Positions 17,935-27,271 of a DNA stretch of 62,570 nt are shown piece by piece. The position numbers and the translations under genes are program-made. Source of the stretch: Proteobacteria bacterium SG_bin4 (GTDB lineage Bacteria > Pseudomonadota > Gammaproteobacteria > Burkholderiales > Nitrosomonadaceae); assembly GCA_002083395.1 (NCBI GenBank), contig LWDH01000022.1, positions 1-62,570 on the forward strand. The letters run 5' to 3'. Position 1 is the stretch's first letter. Every line of letters starts with the position of its first letter. The notes under the pieces were generated by a model. It worked only from the letters and a program-made list of their open reading frames with translations, ran no database searches and had not been told where the DNA came from.

Positions 17935-18590
17935 TATTGAAATACCTCACTGGCGAAACGTAGTAGTTGAGAACTGAGTTTCAGGCCATTTCTTTTGGCC
18001 ACGGCGATATTGGCCTCAAATGTAACCTTTCCTTCTTTGATGGCCATGTTGAGCACTACGCCCTGGCGGCCAGCCCCAGGGCTGTCTGCTATGGTTAGTA
18101 TCGGCATTCCTTGCAAATTTTTGATGATGCCATCAACTTCATTTACGACGGATTGAGTAATAAAAACCATATGACAATCAGTTAAATCCATCAAGTTCTT
18201 AGTGTGTTTTATCAATATATCATGTTCATTAATTTTTTTTCCTTGCAAGTGCTGCAAGTTCTGGCCAAATGGATCTTCGCCGTGAATACAAAGCATTAGA
18301 TTGTGATACGGCGGGTTTGGCCATGTCGTATACGCGGCGAAGTTGTACAGAAAAGCCACTTTCAAACGGTATTCGGAAGGTTGCTCTTCGGCGTGCATAG
18401 AAGAAGCGATACCCAATTGCAAAAATAAGGCGAATGCCACTTTGCGCCAATCGTCTAAAAATTCTTTCTTGGATTTCTGCCGATCGGCGGCAATGATGCT
18501 ATTTCGTCTTTGGGTTATGAAACGGGCAAGTCTCAGATTTCTGGTGAGAAAAGATCGGGGAGCACAAAAATTGTCGTGGAACATCCACAT
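17934..18590 (-). CDS. YfiR-type periplasmic regulator, copy 3
   Basis: A divergent YfiR/DUF4154 protein, 218 residues from the ATG at 18590, 11 bases after the receptor stop; the open frame continues to 18665 inside the receptor. The N-terminal region before the hydrophobic VAFALFLQLGIASSMHA is unusually long and basic (about 60 residues), so a later non-ATG start is possible. The mature part reads YRLKVAFLYNFAAYTTWP, LCIHGEDPFG, DCHMVFI, ILTIADSPGAGRQG and LKLSSQLLRFASEVFQ, with the same two cysteines as copies 1 and 2. It lies between a receptor and the CHASE8-like kinase and overlaps the kinase start, so it probably carries the signal between them. Confidence 0.85.
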   Translation of the reverse strand: MWMFHDNFCAPRSFLTRNLRLARFITQRRNSIIAADRQKSKKEFLDDWRKVAFALFLQLGIASSMHAEEQPSEYRLKVAFLYNFAAYTTWPNPPYHNLMLCIHGEDPFGQNLQHLQGKKINEHDILIKHTKNLMDLTDCHMVFITQSVVNEVDGIIKNLQGMPILTIADSPGAGRQGVVLNMAIKEGKVTFEANIAVAKRNGLKLSSQLLRFASEVFQ

Positions 18591-18601
18591 GTCTGACAAA
18601 C

Positions 18602-20605
18602 CTAGAAACGGTAATCCAAGCGGAAGCGCACGGTGCGTCCCGGTTGCCAGAAGGTGTTCTGCCAATTGATATCGGAAGCCGGATGCAAGTAGTTCTCATT
18701 AAATAGGTTATAGAAGCTTAAAGATGCCTCTAGTCCCTTAATACGGGGAACATCGGTTACCAGATTCAGATTAGAAAGCACGTAGCTATCGGTATTCGAA
18801 CCATCAAGTGCTTTTCGTTTGCCGAAGTATTGCAGCTCATAGCCTGCGCGCAGCCCGGTGATCAATGGTACCGGAACGGAAATATTAATTTTACCCAGGT
18901 GATACGGGGAATTAGGCAAGTGCGAGCCTTGCTGGTCGGCATTCTGAATGCCATAGCTGCTGCGGAAACGTCCTCCCCAATCCCAGGTTTTGTCGAGTGA
19001 CAATTCCACGCCCCGCGCCTTTACTTTGTTCTGTGATCGCTGATATTGCGTAAGCTCGCTGGCCGGATCGATGCCTAACACAATTAGATTGTGCATATCC
19101 CACGCATAGGCCGTGGCGCGAAGATTCATGCTCGGTTGCGGACGATAATCCGCTACGAACTCCAAGGTATCAACCATCTCAGCGTGTAATCCCGGGTTGG
19201 CGACTTGAGAAATATTGTCGCCAAAATCCCGCTCAAAGGCATTCGGTGAGCGGTGAGCACGTCCATACAGCGTTTTGAATGTGGTTTTAGGCGTGGCTTG
19301 CCAAATTAGAGCGCCGCGCGGACTCAACCGGCTGTTGATCCAGGTGTTGAAATCGTAGCGTAAACCGGCAGTAGCCGACAGCGTCTCGGTGATGCGCCAT
19401 TCATCCTGGAGATAAACACCTGCACGTACTACTGAACTATTGATTACGAGATTTTTTTCGGGGTCTTCAAAATTTCGAAAAGTTTGTTTGATGCTGGTAT
19501 TGTTTTGATACTCGACGCCCAGCATCAAATGATGATTCGTGATGGCGGTGGAGAGCAATCGCATTTCTGCGCCATGCCAATTGCTGGGGCCGGTGCTTAG
19601 AGTACTTTGTCCCTCATAGATATACGCGGCATGGTAATCGTATCGGCCCAAAAATAGGCGGCCCATGACATTCAGCGTATTGTTGGCAAATTGTTCGTTA
19701 TACTGAATCTGGGTATTGAGGCGCCGGTCTTGTTGAAATTGCCCGCCGGTCAACGGATCGGAAAAATAAGCGCTGGTGGGATCTTCTTTGTTGCGATTGC
19801 CGTAGATGAAATCGAACGAAAGCGGTCCTCGTGAGATACTGGTAAAAAATTGTTTGACGTGCTCGCCGTCCAGACGGCGCGCGAAACCGGAAAAACCGGT
19901 ATCACCGTAATCGAAAAAACGATCCGCACCGCGCGCCTGCAAGGCTGAGAAAGAAAAAATCGCATCAATGCCATTATCGAATTTCTTTCCCATGGTGACA
20001 CGCTCTTGCGGCATAGTTTCCGCTGTTTGGTAAGATGCGGAAACTTCAACGCCTTTTATATCTCCACCTTTACGCGTCACGATGTTGACTACGCCAAGCA
20101 TGGCATTTTGACCATAAACGGCGCTACCTGGCCCCGGAATGAATTCGATGCGTTCGATCAAGTCGATGTCGAGCGGAAAATCCCGGCCAATGGGGCCTTG
20201 ATCATAAGTGGCGTCGTTGATGCGATTGCCATTGATTGTAACCAGAACGCGTGTTGTGAGATCACCCGGCAGGCCAAATCCTCTCACTCCCAAGAATTCG
20301 TATTGATAGTCATACGTTGTAAAAACACCGGGAAGACTAGCCAATGCTTCGCCCAATGTGCGCCAGCCATAAGTGCGGATATCGTTGCGCGTGATGACGC
20401 TCACTGCAGCCGCCACTTGTTGTTGTTTTTGCTCGTATTTTGACGCGCCGACGATACTGACGTTCATCAATTGTTCCAGGCTCATTTGTTCCAAGCTGGT
20501 TGCGAATGAAATTGCTGGCGCTTGTAACACAAACAAGCAAAGATATAAGGATCTTCTTACAAGATAAAAACGGTTTATTGGCCGGTACTTCGATGTACTG
20601 AACAC
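18602..20605 (-). CDS. TonB-dependent receptor heading the signalling operon
   Basis: A 667-residue receptor, clearly divergent from the four module receptors. The start is GTG at 20605 with no obvious ribosome site. A signal region ending ISFATS is followed by LEQMSLEQLMNVSIVGASKYEQK, plug motifs (SVITRNDIRTYGWRTLGEALASLPG, GVRGFGLPGD, VLVTINGNRIND, IERIEFIPGPGSAVYG, MLGVVNIVTRKG) and a barrel ending RLDYRF. Receptors of this subtype next to a YfiR gene and a kinase or cyclase are, in my recollection, a recurring arrangement. Here it is first in a five-gene unit. It may act as the sensor or deliver a ligand; the ligand is unknown. Confidence 0.92.
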   Translation of the reverse strand: MFSTSKYRPINRFYLVRRSLYLCLFVLQAPAISFATSLEQMSLEQLMNVSIVGASKYEQKQQQVAAAVSVITRNDIRTYGWRTLGEALASLPGVFTTYDYQYEFLGVRGFGLPGDLTTRVLVTINGNRINDATYDQGPIGRDFPLDIDLIERIEFIPGPGSAVYGQNAMLGVVNIVTRKGGDIKGVEVSASYQTAETMPQERVTMGKKFDNGIDAIFSFSALQARGADRFFDYGDTGFSGFARRLDGEHVKQFFTSISRGPLSFDFIYGNRNKEDPTSAYFSDPLTGGQFQQDRRLNTQIQYNEQFANNTLNVMGRLFLGRYDYHAAYIYEGQSTLSTGPSNWHGAEMRLLSTAITNHHLMLGVEYQNNTSIKQTFRNFEDPEKNLVINSSVVRAGVYLQDEWRITETLSATAGLRYDFNTWINSRLSPRGALIWQATPKTTFKTLYGRAHRSPNAFERDFGDNISQVANPGLHAEMVDTLEFVADYRPQPSMNLRATAYAWDMHNLIVLGIDPASELTQYQRSQNKVKARGVELSLDKTWDWGGRFRSSYGIQNADQQGSHLPNSPYHLGKINISVPVPLITGLRAGYELQYFGKRKALDGSNTDSYVLSNLNLVTDVPRIKGLEASLSFYNLFNENYLHPASDINWQNTFWQPGRTVRFRLDYRF

Positions 20606-20805
20606 GATTTAGGGCATAAATATTTTAAATGCCGCATTTAATCACATCGTGTTATTGAGTAAAGATGAGAGGAATTGAGTATTTAATACGCTTATTTACG
20701 GAATGAATTTAATGTCGAAACTAATAAGCATACTGAGGTTTTCTTTCTTTTCTGCAGGGATCTGGCACTAAGATTGTCCGGCTATGGATGTCTATGCAGT
20801 ATCGA

Positions 20806-22662
20806 TTACGATTGTCCGTTTTCAAGCAACCCTAAAAATCCGCCGGATTGATGATTCCATAATTGCGCGTAGAGCTGATTATTGGCGATGAGTTTGGCGT
20901 GACTGCCTTGTTCGACGATGCGGCCTTTGTCGAACACGATCAGCCGGTCCATCGCGGCGATGGTTGATAGCCGGTGCGCGATGGCGATCACGGTTTTACC
21001 TTCCATCAATTGGTATAAGTTTTGCTGGATGCTGGCTTCCACTTCGGAATCGAGCGCCGAAGTGGCTTCGTCCAATATCAGAATAGGGGCGTTCTTCAAC
21101 AAAACACGGGCAATCGCAATGCGTTGCCGCTGGCCGCCGGAGAGGGTGACGCCGCGTTCGCCGGCGTATGCATCGTAGCCGGTACGGCCTTTGATATCGC
21201 GTAATTTCAAGATGAATTCATGCGCATGTGCTTGCTTGGCGGCGGCGATCATTTGTGCTTCGCCGGCATCGGGTCTGCCGAACAAGATATTGTCGCGGAT
21301 GGAACGGTGCAGCAGCGAAGTATCTTGCGTAACTACCGCAATATTGGCCCGTAAGCTATCCTGCGTCACTGTACGGATATCCTGTCCGTCGATAGTAATT
21401 TTGCCTTGCTGCACGTCGTAAAAGCGCAGCAACAAACTGACCAGGGTCGATTTGCCGGCGCCGGAGCGGCCGACAATGCCGACTTTCTCGCCAGCGGCGA
21501 TATGCAAGTTGAGATTCTCGAAAATATGAAGCGGGTCGCGATGTTCCGAATGGTAGGAAAAGACTACTTGGTGAAACGCAATGGCGCCGTGCTGTACGTT
21601 TATTTCCCGGGCATCGGCTGCATCGGTGACGAGCTGAGGCTTGGAAATGGTGTTGATGCCGTCTTGCACGGTGCCCATGTTTTCAAACAGCATATTGACT
21701 TCCCACATGATCCAATGCGACATGCCGGTTAAACGAATCGCCAAACTCATGACAATTGCGATTGCGCCTGGACCGATGTTACCTTGCATCCATATCGCGA
21801 GCCCTAATGCACCGGTCGCGAACACCATCAGCATATTGATGGTCCACACGGAGAAATTAAGGCCTGTCGCCAGACGCATTTGCGGATAGACCGTCGCCAT
21901 GAATTCTTCCATGCCGGCGCGGACGTAAGCCGATTCCCGTTGGCTGCGGGAAAACAGTTTCAGCGTCAGGATATTGGTATAACTATCGACGATACGTCCG
22001 GTCATCAAAGCGCGCGCATCGGCTTGGAGTGTCGAAATGCGCTTCAGGCGAGGCACGAAATACATCAAAATGGCGATGTACAGCATCAACCAGACCAGCA
22101 ATGGCACGCAAAGCAACGGATCGGCGTTGATGATCAGGAACATTGTGGTAGTCAGATAAATCGTGACGAACAGCATGACATCAAGCAGTTTTAATACCGT
22201 CTCACGTACAGCCAAGGCGGTTTGCATCACTTTGGTGGCTATCCGTCCGCTGAATTCGTGTTGAAAAAAGGCGTAACTTTGACTGAGCAGATAGCGATGC
22301 GATAGCCAGCGTACCCGCATCGGGAAATTACCCATCAGCATCTGGTTGATCGCCAATGCATGCAGTAACACCAACAATGGAATCCAGATCAGTATGAAAG
22401 CCGACATGGCAAGGATGGTGGGCCATTCAGTTTCTAAGAAAGCATCGATTTTCTTTTCCGCCAGCCAATCCACCATTTGACCGACGATGCTATAGAGCAT
22501 GGCTTCGCTGATCGCGAGCAAAGTGGTCAATAGCGCCAATACCACCAGGTGCGGCTCGATACCGCGAAGGTAGTGACGGCAAAACGGATAGAGTCCTTGC
22601 GGTGGTTCCGCCGGATGTTCCGGCGGATAAGGATCGATAAGGCGTTCGAAAAAACCGAACAT
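20806..22662 (-). CDS. ABC exporter, fused membrane and ATPase domains
   Basis: A 618-residue type I ABC exporter half-transporter. Six membrane segments lie in about residues 35-320. The nucleotide-binding domain has Walker A GRSGAGKST, signature LSGGQRQR, Walker B ILILDEATSALD and the switch His in IAIAHRLS. It would work as a homodimer in the inner membrane, expelling a lipid, drug or peptide; the substrate is not evident. It follows the TraB-family gene with a 6-base gap, so the two are co-transcribed. No accessory outer-membrane or fusion protein is nearby. Confidence 0.9.
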   Translation of the reverse strand: MFGFFERLIDPYPPEHPAEPPQGLYPFCRHYLRGIEPHLVVLALLTTLLAISEAMLYSIVGQMVDWLAEKKIDAFLETEWPTILAMSAFILIWIPLLVLLHALAINQMLMGNFPMRVRWLSHRYLLSQSYAFFQHEFSGRIATKVMQTALAVRETVLKLLDVMLFVTIYLTTTMFLIINADPLLCVPLLVWLMLYIAILMYFVPRLKRISTLQADARALMTGRIVDSYTNILTLKLFSRSQRESAYVRAGMEEFMATVYPQMRLATGLNFSVWTINMLMVFATGALGLAIWMQGNIGPGAIAIVMSLAIRLTGMSHWIMWEVNMLFENMGTVQDGINTISKPQLVTDAADAREINVQHGAIAFHQVVFSYHSEHRDPLHIFENLNLHIAAGEKVGIVGRSGAGKSTLVSLLLRFYDVQQGKITIDGQDIRTVTQDSLRANIAVVTQDTSLLHRSIRDNILFGRPDAGEAQMIAAAKQAHAHEFILKLRDIKGRTGYDAYAGERGVTLSGGQRQRIAIARVLLKNAPILILDEATSALDSEVEASIQQNLYQLMEGKTVIAIAHRLSTIAAMDRLIVFDKGRIVEQGSHAKLIANNQLYAQLWNHQSGGFLGLLENGQS

Positions 22663-22668
22663 TTTGGG

Positions 22669-23904
22669 CTAGCCTGTGCTGAGTTGCTCGAATATTCTGA
22701 ACCCGGCGACATAAGTGCCAATCGCGGAACCGAGCGTGGAAAGAATAAAGATCAGCAGAATGCGGGTTACCTGATTGTGCCACCAGCCTTTAAGTGTAGT
22801 TGTATCCGAACGGAGCCGGTTGAAGTCGCCGACTTGCGGTTTTCGGAGGTAGGTTTCAACAGCGGCCACGACCATGCCGGCGCCGATCGTTGGATTAAGA
22901 GATGTGAGCGGTGCTGCCAGAAAAGCGGTCAGAATCGAAAGCGGATGCGCGAAAGCGATGGCTGCGCCGATTGCGGACAGTCCGCCGTTAATCAAAACCC
23001 AATCAACCACCATCGAGGTACCCAACTCAGGGCTGCGCATAAAACCGATTACAAAGCCGGTCAGAATCAATGTGACGATCAGCCAAGGAATTAACTTCAA
23101 CCAGCGTGAGGATGGCGGAATCGTGTCGAGTTGCGCGATTCGTTCGTTGGGGTTCGCGTTGGTGTTGTCTTGAAGCTGCTTTACCATGCCGTTTAAATGT
23201 CCAGCGCCGACCACTGCCAATATATGCTGATAATTATTTTCCTGGCATTCTTTGATGAGACGGGCGGACATATATTCATCTCGTTCACTGATCAGGGGTT
23301 GAAACAAATCTTTTTCGTTTTCGGCGAATTGCGAGAAAGAGCTTTCCAATACATCGCCTTCTTTGAGTTTCTCAATTTCCGCTTCGCTGAATTTTTCCTT
23401 GCTGATGACGCTGGCGATTAGTCCTGCAAACAAATTCATGCGTCTCCACCAAGGAACATTATGGTATATCCGCTTCATGGTTGTGCCAATTTCACGGTCG
23501 ATCAGCAGTACCGGCAAATGTGCTGTTTGCGCGTCTTTGATTGCTACGCGCATTTCTGCGCCGGGTTCGATGCCGAACTGTTCCGCCATACGTTGCTGGA
23601 ATGCGCCCAGTGCGAGACTGGCTGCAACCATGCTGGCCTGGCCTTTTTTGATAACCTGGAATAAATCCATTTTGGCCATGGCATCCGGGTTGACGATGGC
23701 TCTGTGACGGCTAGGGCATAGCTCAACCGCGACTGCATCATATTGCCCGGTCGCGATTAATTCCTGAACTTTGTCGGCGCTGGCTTTCGAAACATGTGCA
23801 GTGCCTAGCAAGGTGATTTTGCAATCGTTAAGTTGAATCGTCTTGATCGGCTCGGCGGAATCTGCTGGTGGGTGAATCATGGGTGCTGCATTGGTTGTCG
23901 TCAT
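22669..23904 (-). CDS. TraB/PrgY-family membrane protein
   Basis: A 411-residue TraB-family protein. The N-terminal two thirds hold the family signature: ITLLGTAHVSKASADKV near the start, VAVELCPSRHRAI, then VLLIDREIGTTMKRI and ILAVVGAGHLNGM. The C-terminal part (about residues 265-411) has four to five hydrophobic segments. Enterococcal TraB/PrgY limits pheromone activity and the fold is related to the TIKI protease group, so a membrane metalloprotease is possible. In this organism the role is unknown. It is first in a two-gene unit with the ABC exporter, which hints at processing or control of an exported peptide. Confidence 0.85.
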   Translation of the reverse strand: MTTTNAAPMIHPPADSAEPIKTIQLNDCKITLLGTAHVSKASADKVQELIATGQYDAVAVELCPSRHRAIVNPDAMAKMDLFQVIKKGQASMVAASLALGAFQQRMAEQFGIEPGAEMRVAIKDAQTAHLPVLLIDREIGTTMKRIYHNVPWWRRMNLFAGLIASVISKEKFSEAEIEKLKEGDVLESSFSQFAENEKDLFQPLISERDEYMSARLIKECQENNYQHILAVVGAGHLNGMVKQLQDNTNANPNERIAQLDTIPPSSRWLKLIPWLIVTLILTGFVIGFMRSPELGTSMVVDWVLINGGLSAIGAAIAFAHPLSILTAFLAAPLTSLNPTIGAGMVVAAVETYLRKPQVGDFNRLRSDTTTLKGWWHNQVTRILLIFILSTLGSAIGTYVAGFRIFEQLSTG

Positions 23905-24151
23905 TTTTTTATTTAAGAATTATAAGGTTAGAAATTGCCATATACTTTGGCGCGAAAGAGAGATTTCGCGAAAAAAATTCTTCTGATAGCAAAAAAACGT
24001 TTTACATGAAACTTAATTATATATATCATTTAAATGGGCGCGTCAGATTGTCATTATTTTTTCATTCTACGTTGTTCGTAATCTGTTTGCTTATTCAAGA
24101 ATACTAATAAACGCTTTAAGCAACATTTTATATATCTTTGGAGGTTCTAAA

Positions 24152-24694
24152 ATGTTGAAATGCGGTTTTAAACTAAAAACAACGGCTATTGCATTAGCCT
24201 TAATGGCAGGTAGTGCCGCAAATGCAGCACCGGTTGTAATGGGGAATTGGGGAGATCATGATCCTGCGGAAATGGGCTTTTTCGCGTTGATCACCTCAGG
24301 AGCCACGCCGATCGATCATATCTATACATTCAGTGTGGCAACAGCGGTTAACGGACTATGGTCCAGTGTTTCCAACGATGCGCCGCCTGTATTCGATATC
24401 ACAGGTGGTTTGGTGCAGTTGTGGTCAAGTGATGGCGATGCTGATTATGGCGGATCGGATCCCGGTGATAGTTTGGTTACATCACTGGCTTTTGATTCAT
24501 CATCGGTCAATCAGACTTTTGCCATTAATCCCGGAGATTATTATTATCAAGTGACGGGCAGTATCGACGGTTTGTTGGGCGGCAGTTATTTGTTGTCTTC
24601 TTCAGTGACTCCAGTTCCGGAGCCTGAAATGTATGCGATGTTGTTGGCTGGTTTTGGTTTAATCGGCTTTTCTTTACGGCGTCGCGCAGTTTAA
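24152..24694 (+). CDS. PEP-CTERM-anchored exported protein
   Basis: A 180-residue protein with a signal peptide (ALALMAGSAANA) and a C-terminal sorting segment: VPEPEMYAMLLAGFGLIGFSLRRRAV in parts, that is, a PEP motif, one hydrophobic helix and a basic tail. Such proteins are processed by exosortase and usually go to the surface or extracellular matrix. The middle is rich in Ser, Gly and Asp with no recognisable domain. GGAGG sits ten bases before the ATG, and a strong terminator follows, so it is a single-gene transcript. No exosortase gene is in the window. Confidence 0.88.
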   Translation: MLKCGFKLKTTAIALALMAGSAANAAPVVMGNWGDHDPAEMGFFALITSGATPIDHIYTFSVATAVNGLWSSVSNDAPPVFDITGGLVQLWSSDGDADYGGSDPGDSLVTSLAFDSSSVNQTFAINPGDYYYQVTGSIDGLLGGSYLLSSSVTPVPEPEMYAMLLAGFGLIGFSLRRRAV

Positions 24695-24713
24695 TCCAGT
24701 TCGTATCTACCAG

Positions 24714-24747
24714 AAAACCACTGAGGGAAATACTCAGTGGTTTTTTT
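24714..24747 (+). terminator. Rho-independent terminator after the PEP-CTERM gene
   Basis: AACCACTGAG and CTCAGTGGTT pair across a short loop and are followed by a run of seven or more T, starting 20 bases after the stop codon. Confidence 0.88.
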
Positions 24748-24872
24748 ATTGCTTGCTAATGGCTACCTTCTTTTAGGCTGCTTCTGAGAGTACAATGTTG
24801 TTGTGGCACTGTTCGTGCCATGCCGCTTTCGAAGGAAAAAAGGCATAAGGCTATCCTATTGTATTATTGGTT

Positions 24873-25019
24873 TTAACAGGTTAGTGAAAAGCTATCTGGC
24901 GTTGCCGCTGCGGAGTTTAAGTGAAGCTCAGAATACTCCTTATTTTCGATACACTGCGTGTTTTCTCTTGTTTTTCGTTACAGTGACTCTTTCGACAATG
25001 TTTTTCAACGACGAGTTAA
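24873..25019. repeat. Miniature transposable element, CAGG family, degenerate copy
   Basis: A 139-bp element (24877-25015) related along its length to the one at 48635-48774. Its ends CAGGTTAGTGAAAAGC and GTTTTTCAACGACGAG are decayed terminal inverted repeats. TTAA at 24873-24876 and 25016-25019 is a matching 4-bp target duplication. It lies just before the lipoprotein gene at 25067 and contributes part of its upstream region, including a false in-frame N-terminal extension. No transposase is encoded. Confidence 0.75.
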
Positions 25020-25066
25020 TGGAGTCTGATAACGATTTGAATAAAACTAAAAAGGAAGTGGAAACT

Positions 25067-25516
25067 ATGTATAAACCCGTTACTTTGTTAGTGTTTGTAA
25101 TCACAATTCTATTGTTGCTGCCGGGTTGTGTGACTGCGCCGGAAAATAGTTCTGCATCCTTTGTTTCGCCATCTCAATTCCAAACTTACAGCTGCGAAGA
25201 GTTGCTGAAAGAAACTGAACGTATTCAGAGCAGAGTCAGTGAGTTAATCGGCAAACCGACAGATGCCACGCCTGCCAAAGACAAATGGATTCTGGGAGCG
25301 GACTTGTCACTGTCGTGGGCAGCGTTGTTTGCGCTGGGCGGCACTAAAGAGCAAGAAGCGGAGTATCTTCAATTGAAAAGCGAATACGACGCGATTCAGC
25401 AATGGGCGGCTATCAAGCAATGCCCTGGTGTGATTCCTCCTGCAGAAAAGCCGCCGGAATTCGATCCCGATATGGTAGAGACGATCAGACCAGCAACCGT
25501 TGCTGAGCAGCGATGA
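25067..25516 (+). CDS. Small lipoprotein of unknown function
   Basis: A 149-residue lipoprotein. The frame is open upstream to 24803, but that part runs through the miniature element; the ATG at 25067 has AAGGAAGTGG before it and starts MYKPVTLLVFVITILLLLPGC, a textbook lipoprotein signal with Cys22. The mature part contains YSCEELLKETERIQSRV and a conserved-looking GADLSLSWAALFALGGTKEQEAEYLQLKSEYDAI in pieces, suggesting helical hairpins. This resembles small lipoproteins seen widely in Gram-negative bacteria, but I cannot name a family. Function unknown. Confidence 0.8.
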   Translation: MYKPVTLLVFVITILLLLPGCVTAPENSSASFVSPSQFQTYSCEELLKETERIQSRVSELIGKPTDATPAKDKWILGADLSLSWAALFALGGTKEQEAEYLQLKSEYDAIQQWAAIKQCPGVIPPAEKPPEFDPDMVETIRPATVAEQR

Positions 25517-25561
25517 AACAAGGTGAGCATGTCAATTTGATAGCACGAGTGAGAAAATCTG

Positions 25562-27262
25562 TTAACGGCGGCGATGCCGTGCAAGATAGCGGGGCGTCCA
25601 GCCGTAAGGAATTTTGTGCACAAAGTGGTAACGCGCTACATGGTAACTCGGATCAAAGCCATAGAAGTTAAGCTGCATCCGCTGAAGTTCTTCTTCGCGG
25701 TAGCTATGCAATGGTTTTTGATGTTCTTCTTGCTGACGGCGTTGAATTTTTTGCTGCAAGCAGGAAGAGAACTCCTGACCGGCAGCGAGCGTTTCAGCGA
25801 TTATGGCGATTTTTTTGGTGAAATCCCTGGGACTCAAGGCAAAGCAATCGTCGATCAATCGCATATCTCGCGCTTCCGCAGCGCTTATCGGTAGCCGGTT
25901 TTGCGTCAGTGTTTGAGCATGCGTGCTTCCCACCCTCCGCGGTAATAAATAAGTCCAATATTCTGAGCCATACAAGTTTCCCATGCTTTTATAATGCGGA
26001 TTCAAAATAACGCTGGCATTGGCATAGATATAGTCAGCGGCAAGCGATAAAAACACGCCGCCCGCACCGGCATTGCCTTGTAAAGCGGCAATTGTGAGCT
26101 GCCGGTCGGTCGTGATAATGGCATGCACCAAGTCATTCATGGCGTTGATATTGCGCCAGGATTCATCGGCAGGACTATCGGCATGTTCGATGTGATTCAA
26201 GTGTATGCCGTTGCTCCAGAAATCCGGGCCGCCCATTAGCACCAATACGCGGATGTCGCTTGACACTGCCTTGAGATAAACATTGCGCAATCGTTCGCAT
26301 TGCTTGGAGTCCATGGCGCCGTTGTAAAAAGCGAAATACAGATAACCCACCTGGTGTTTTTTCTCAAACCGGATCTCCTGATAGGTATCAGCAGCTGCGT
26401 CTGTAATGGGATCAAGGGAGATTTCCGGAACATCGCTTAGCTGGTGTTTCAGTGCGCTGGTAGCGGCCAGTTTAAACGTCGACTCGTGATCTTTCCGCGG
26501 TCTTACATGACCGATCCAGATTGCGCCATCCATCGTTGCGCGGCAAATGGCGGAATCACGTTTGGCAATGACGGTTCCGGGTCTGCCGCTAAGTTTCTTT
26601 TCAGGATGCGCATCGTAAAGATAATAAAGCTCTCCGAACAGAGAATCGAGGACGCCGGGAGAGCCATCGGCAGCATGAATTTTTTTCAGAATGTCGAGCG
26701 TGCTGTCTTGTTGCCAGTCGATGCAACGCTCGGTTTGCCGCATTGGGGCGTGTAAATTGCCCTGTACATCCGGGCGCGTGTAATCCAGCGGGATCGGCCG
26801 GTAAGTTTGCGATTCGAAACGTTTAATTGCTGTTAAGACGGCGCGCGTTGCCGCTTCAACGACTTCGTGCCGGTATATGCTGCTTTTAGGGGCTAACCGC
26901 ATGGGAAAGGTTTTACTGGCCCAGATATCGCCGGCGTCCATTTCCGCGTTGGCCTGTAAGACGGTGACGCCCCATTCCGGCACACCTTTCATAATTGCCC
27001 AGTCGAGTGCAGAAGGGCCTCGATCGCCGATGATTCCAGGATGCACGATAAAGCAAGTGCAAGTGCGCCAGATGTTTTCCGGAATGCGGCGTTTGAGGAA
27101 GGGCGCCAGGATCAAATCGGGATGGAACAACTCGACAGCTTCGCAAGTAACGGCATCGTTAATATCGAATTCGACCGATAGTTCGTATCCACGGCGCTGC
27201 AATTCGACGAAAAGCCGCTGTGTCAGGCAATTAAAACTGTGCGTCAGGATTAGAATCTTCAA
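25562..27262 (-). CDS. hypX: Hydrogenase maturation factor HypX, CO-ligand synthesis
   Basis: A 566-residue two-domain protein. The N-terminal half is formyltransferase-like (MKILILTHSFNCLTQRLFVEL, HPGIIGDRGPSALDW, EMDAGDIWASKTFPM). The C-terminal half is enoyl-CoA-hydratase-like (YLYFAFYNGAMDSKQC, VLVLMGGPDFWSNGIHLNHIE, GNAGAGGVFLSLAADYI). HypX/HoxX turns formyl groups from formyl-tetrahydrofolate, through formyl-CoA, into the CO ligand of the NiFe site when oxygen is present. The start is a rare TTG, judged from the family N-terminus; no ribosome site is visible, but hypE ends only nine bases upstream. Its presence fits an aerobic host. It is last in the hypC-hypD-hypE-hypX unit. Confidence 0.9.
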   Translation of the reverse strand: MKILILTHSFNCLTQRLFVELQRRGYELSVEFDINDAVTCEAVELFHPDLILAPFLKRRIPENIWRTCTCFIVHPGIIGDRGPSALDWAIMKGVPEWGVTVLQANAEMDAGDIWASKTFPMRLAPKSSIYRHEVVEAATRAVLTAIKRFESQTYRPIPLDYTRPDVQGNLHAPMRQTERCIDWQQDSTLDILKKIHAADGSPGVLDSLFGELYYLYDAHPEKKLSGRPGTVIAKRDSAICRATMDGAIWIGHVRPRKDHESTFKLAATSALKHQLSDVPEISLDPITDAAADTYQEIRFEKKHQVGYLYFAFYNGAMDSKQCERLRNVYLKAVSSDIRVLVLMGGPDFWSNGIHLNHIEHADSPADESWRNINAMNDLVHAIITTDRQLTIAALQGNAGAGGVFLSLAADYIYANASVILNPHYKSMGNLYGSEYWTYLLPRRVGSTHAQTLTQNRLPISAAEARDMRLIDDCFALSPRDFTKKIAIIAETLAAGQEFSSCLQQKIQRRQQEEHQKPLHSYREEELQRMQLNFYGFDPSYHVARYHFVHKIPYGWTPRYLARHRRR

Positions 27263-27271
27263 GACTGCAGA

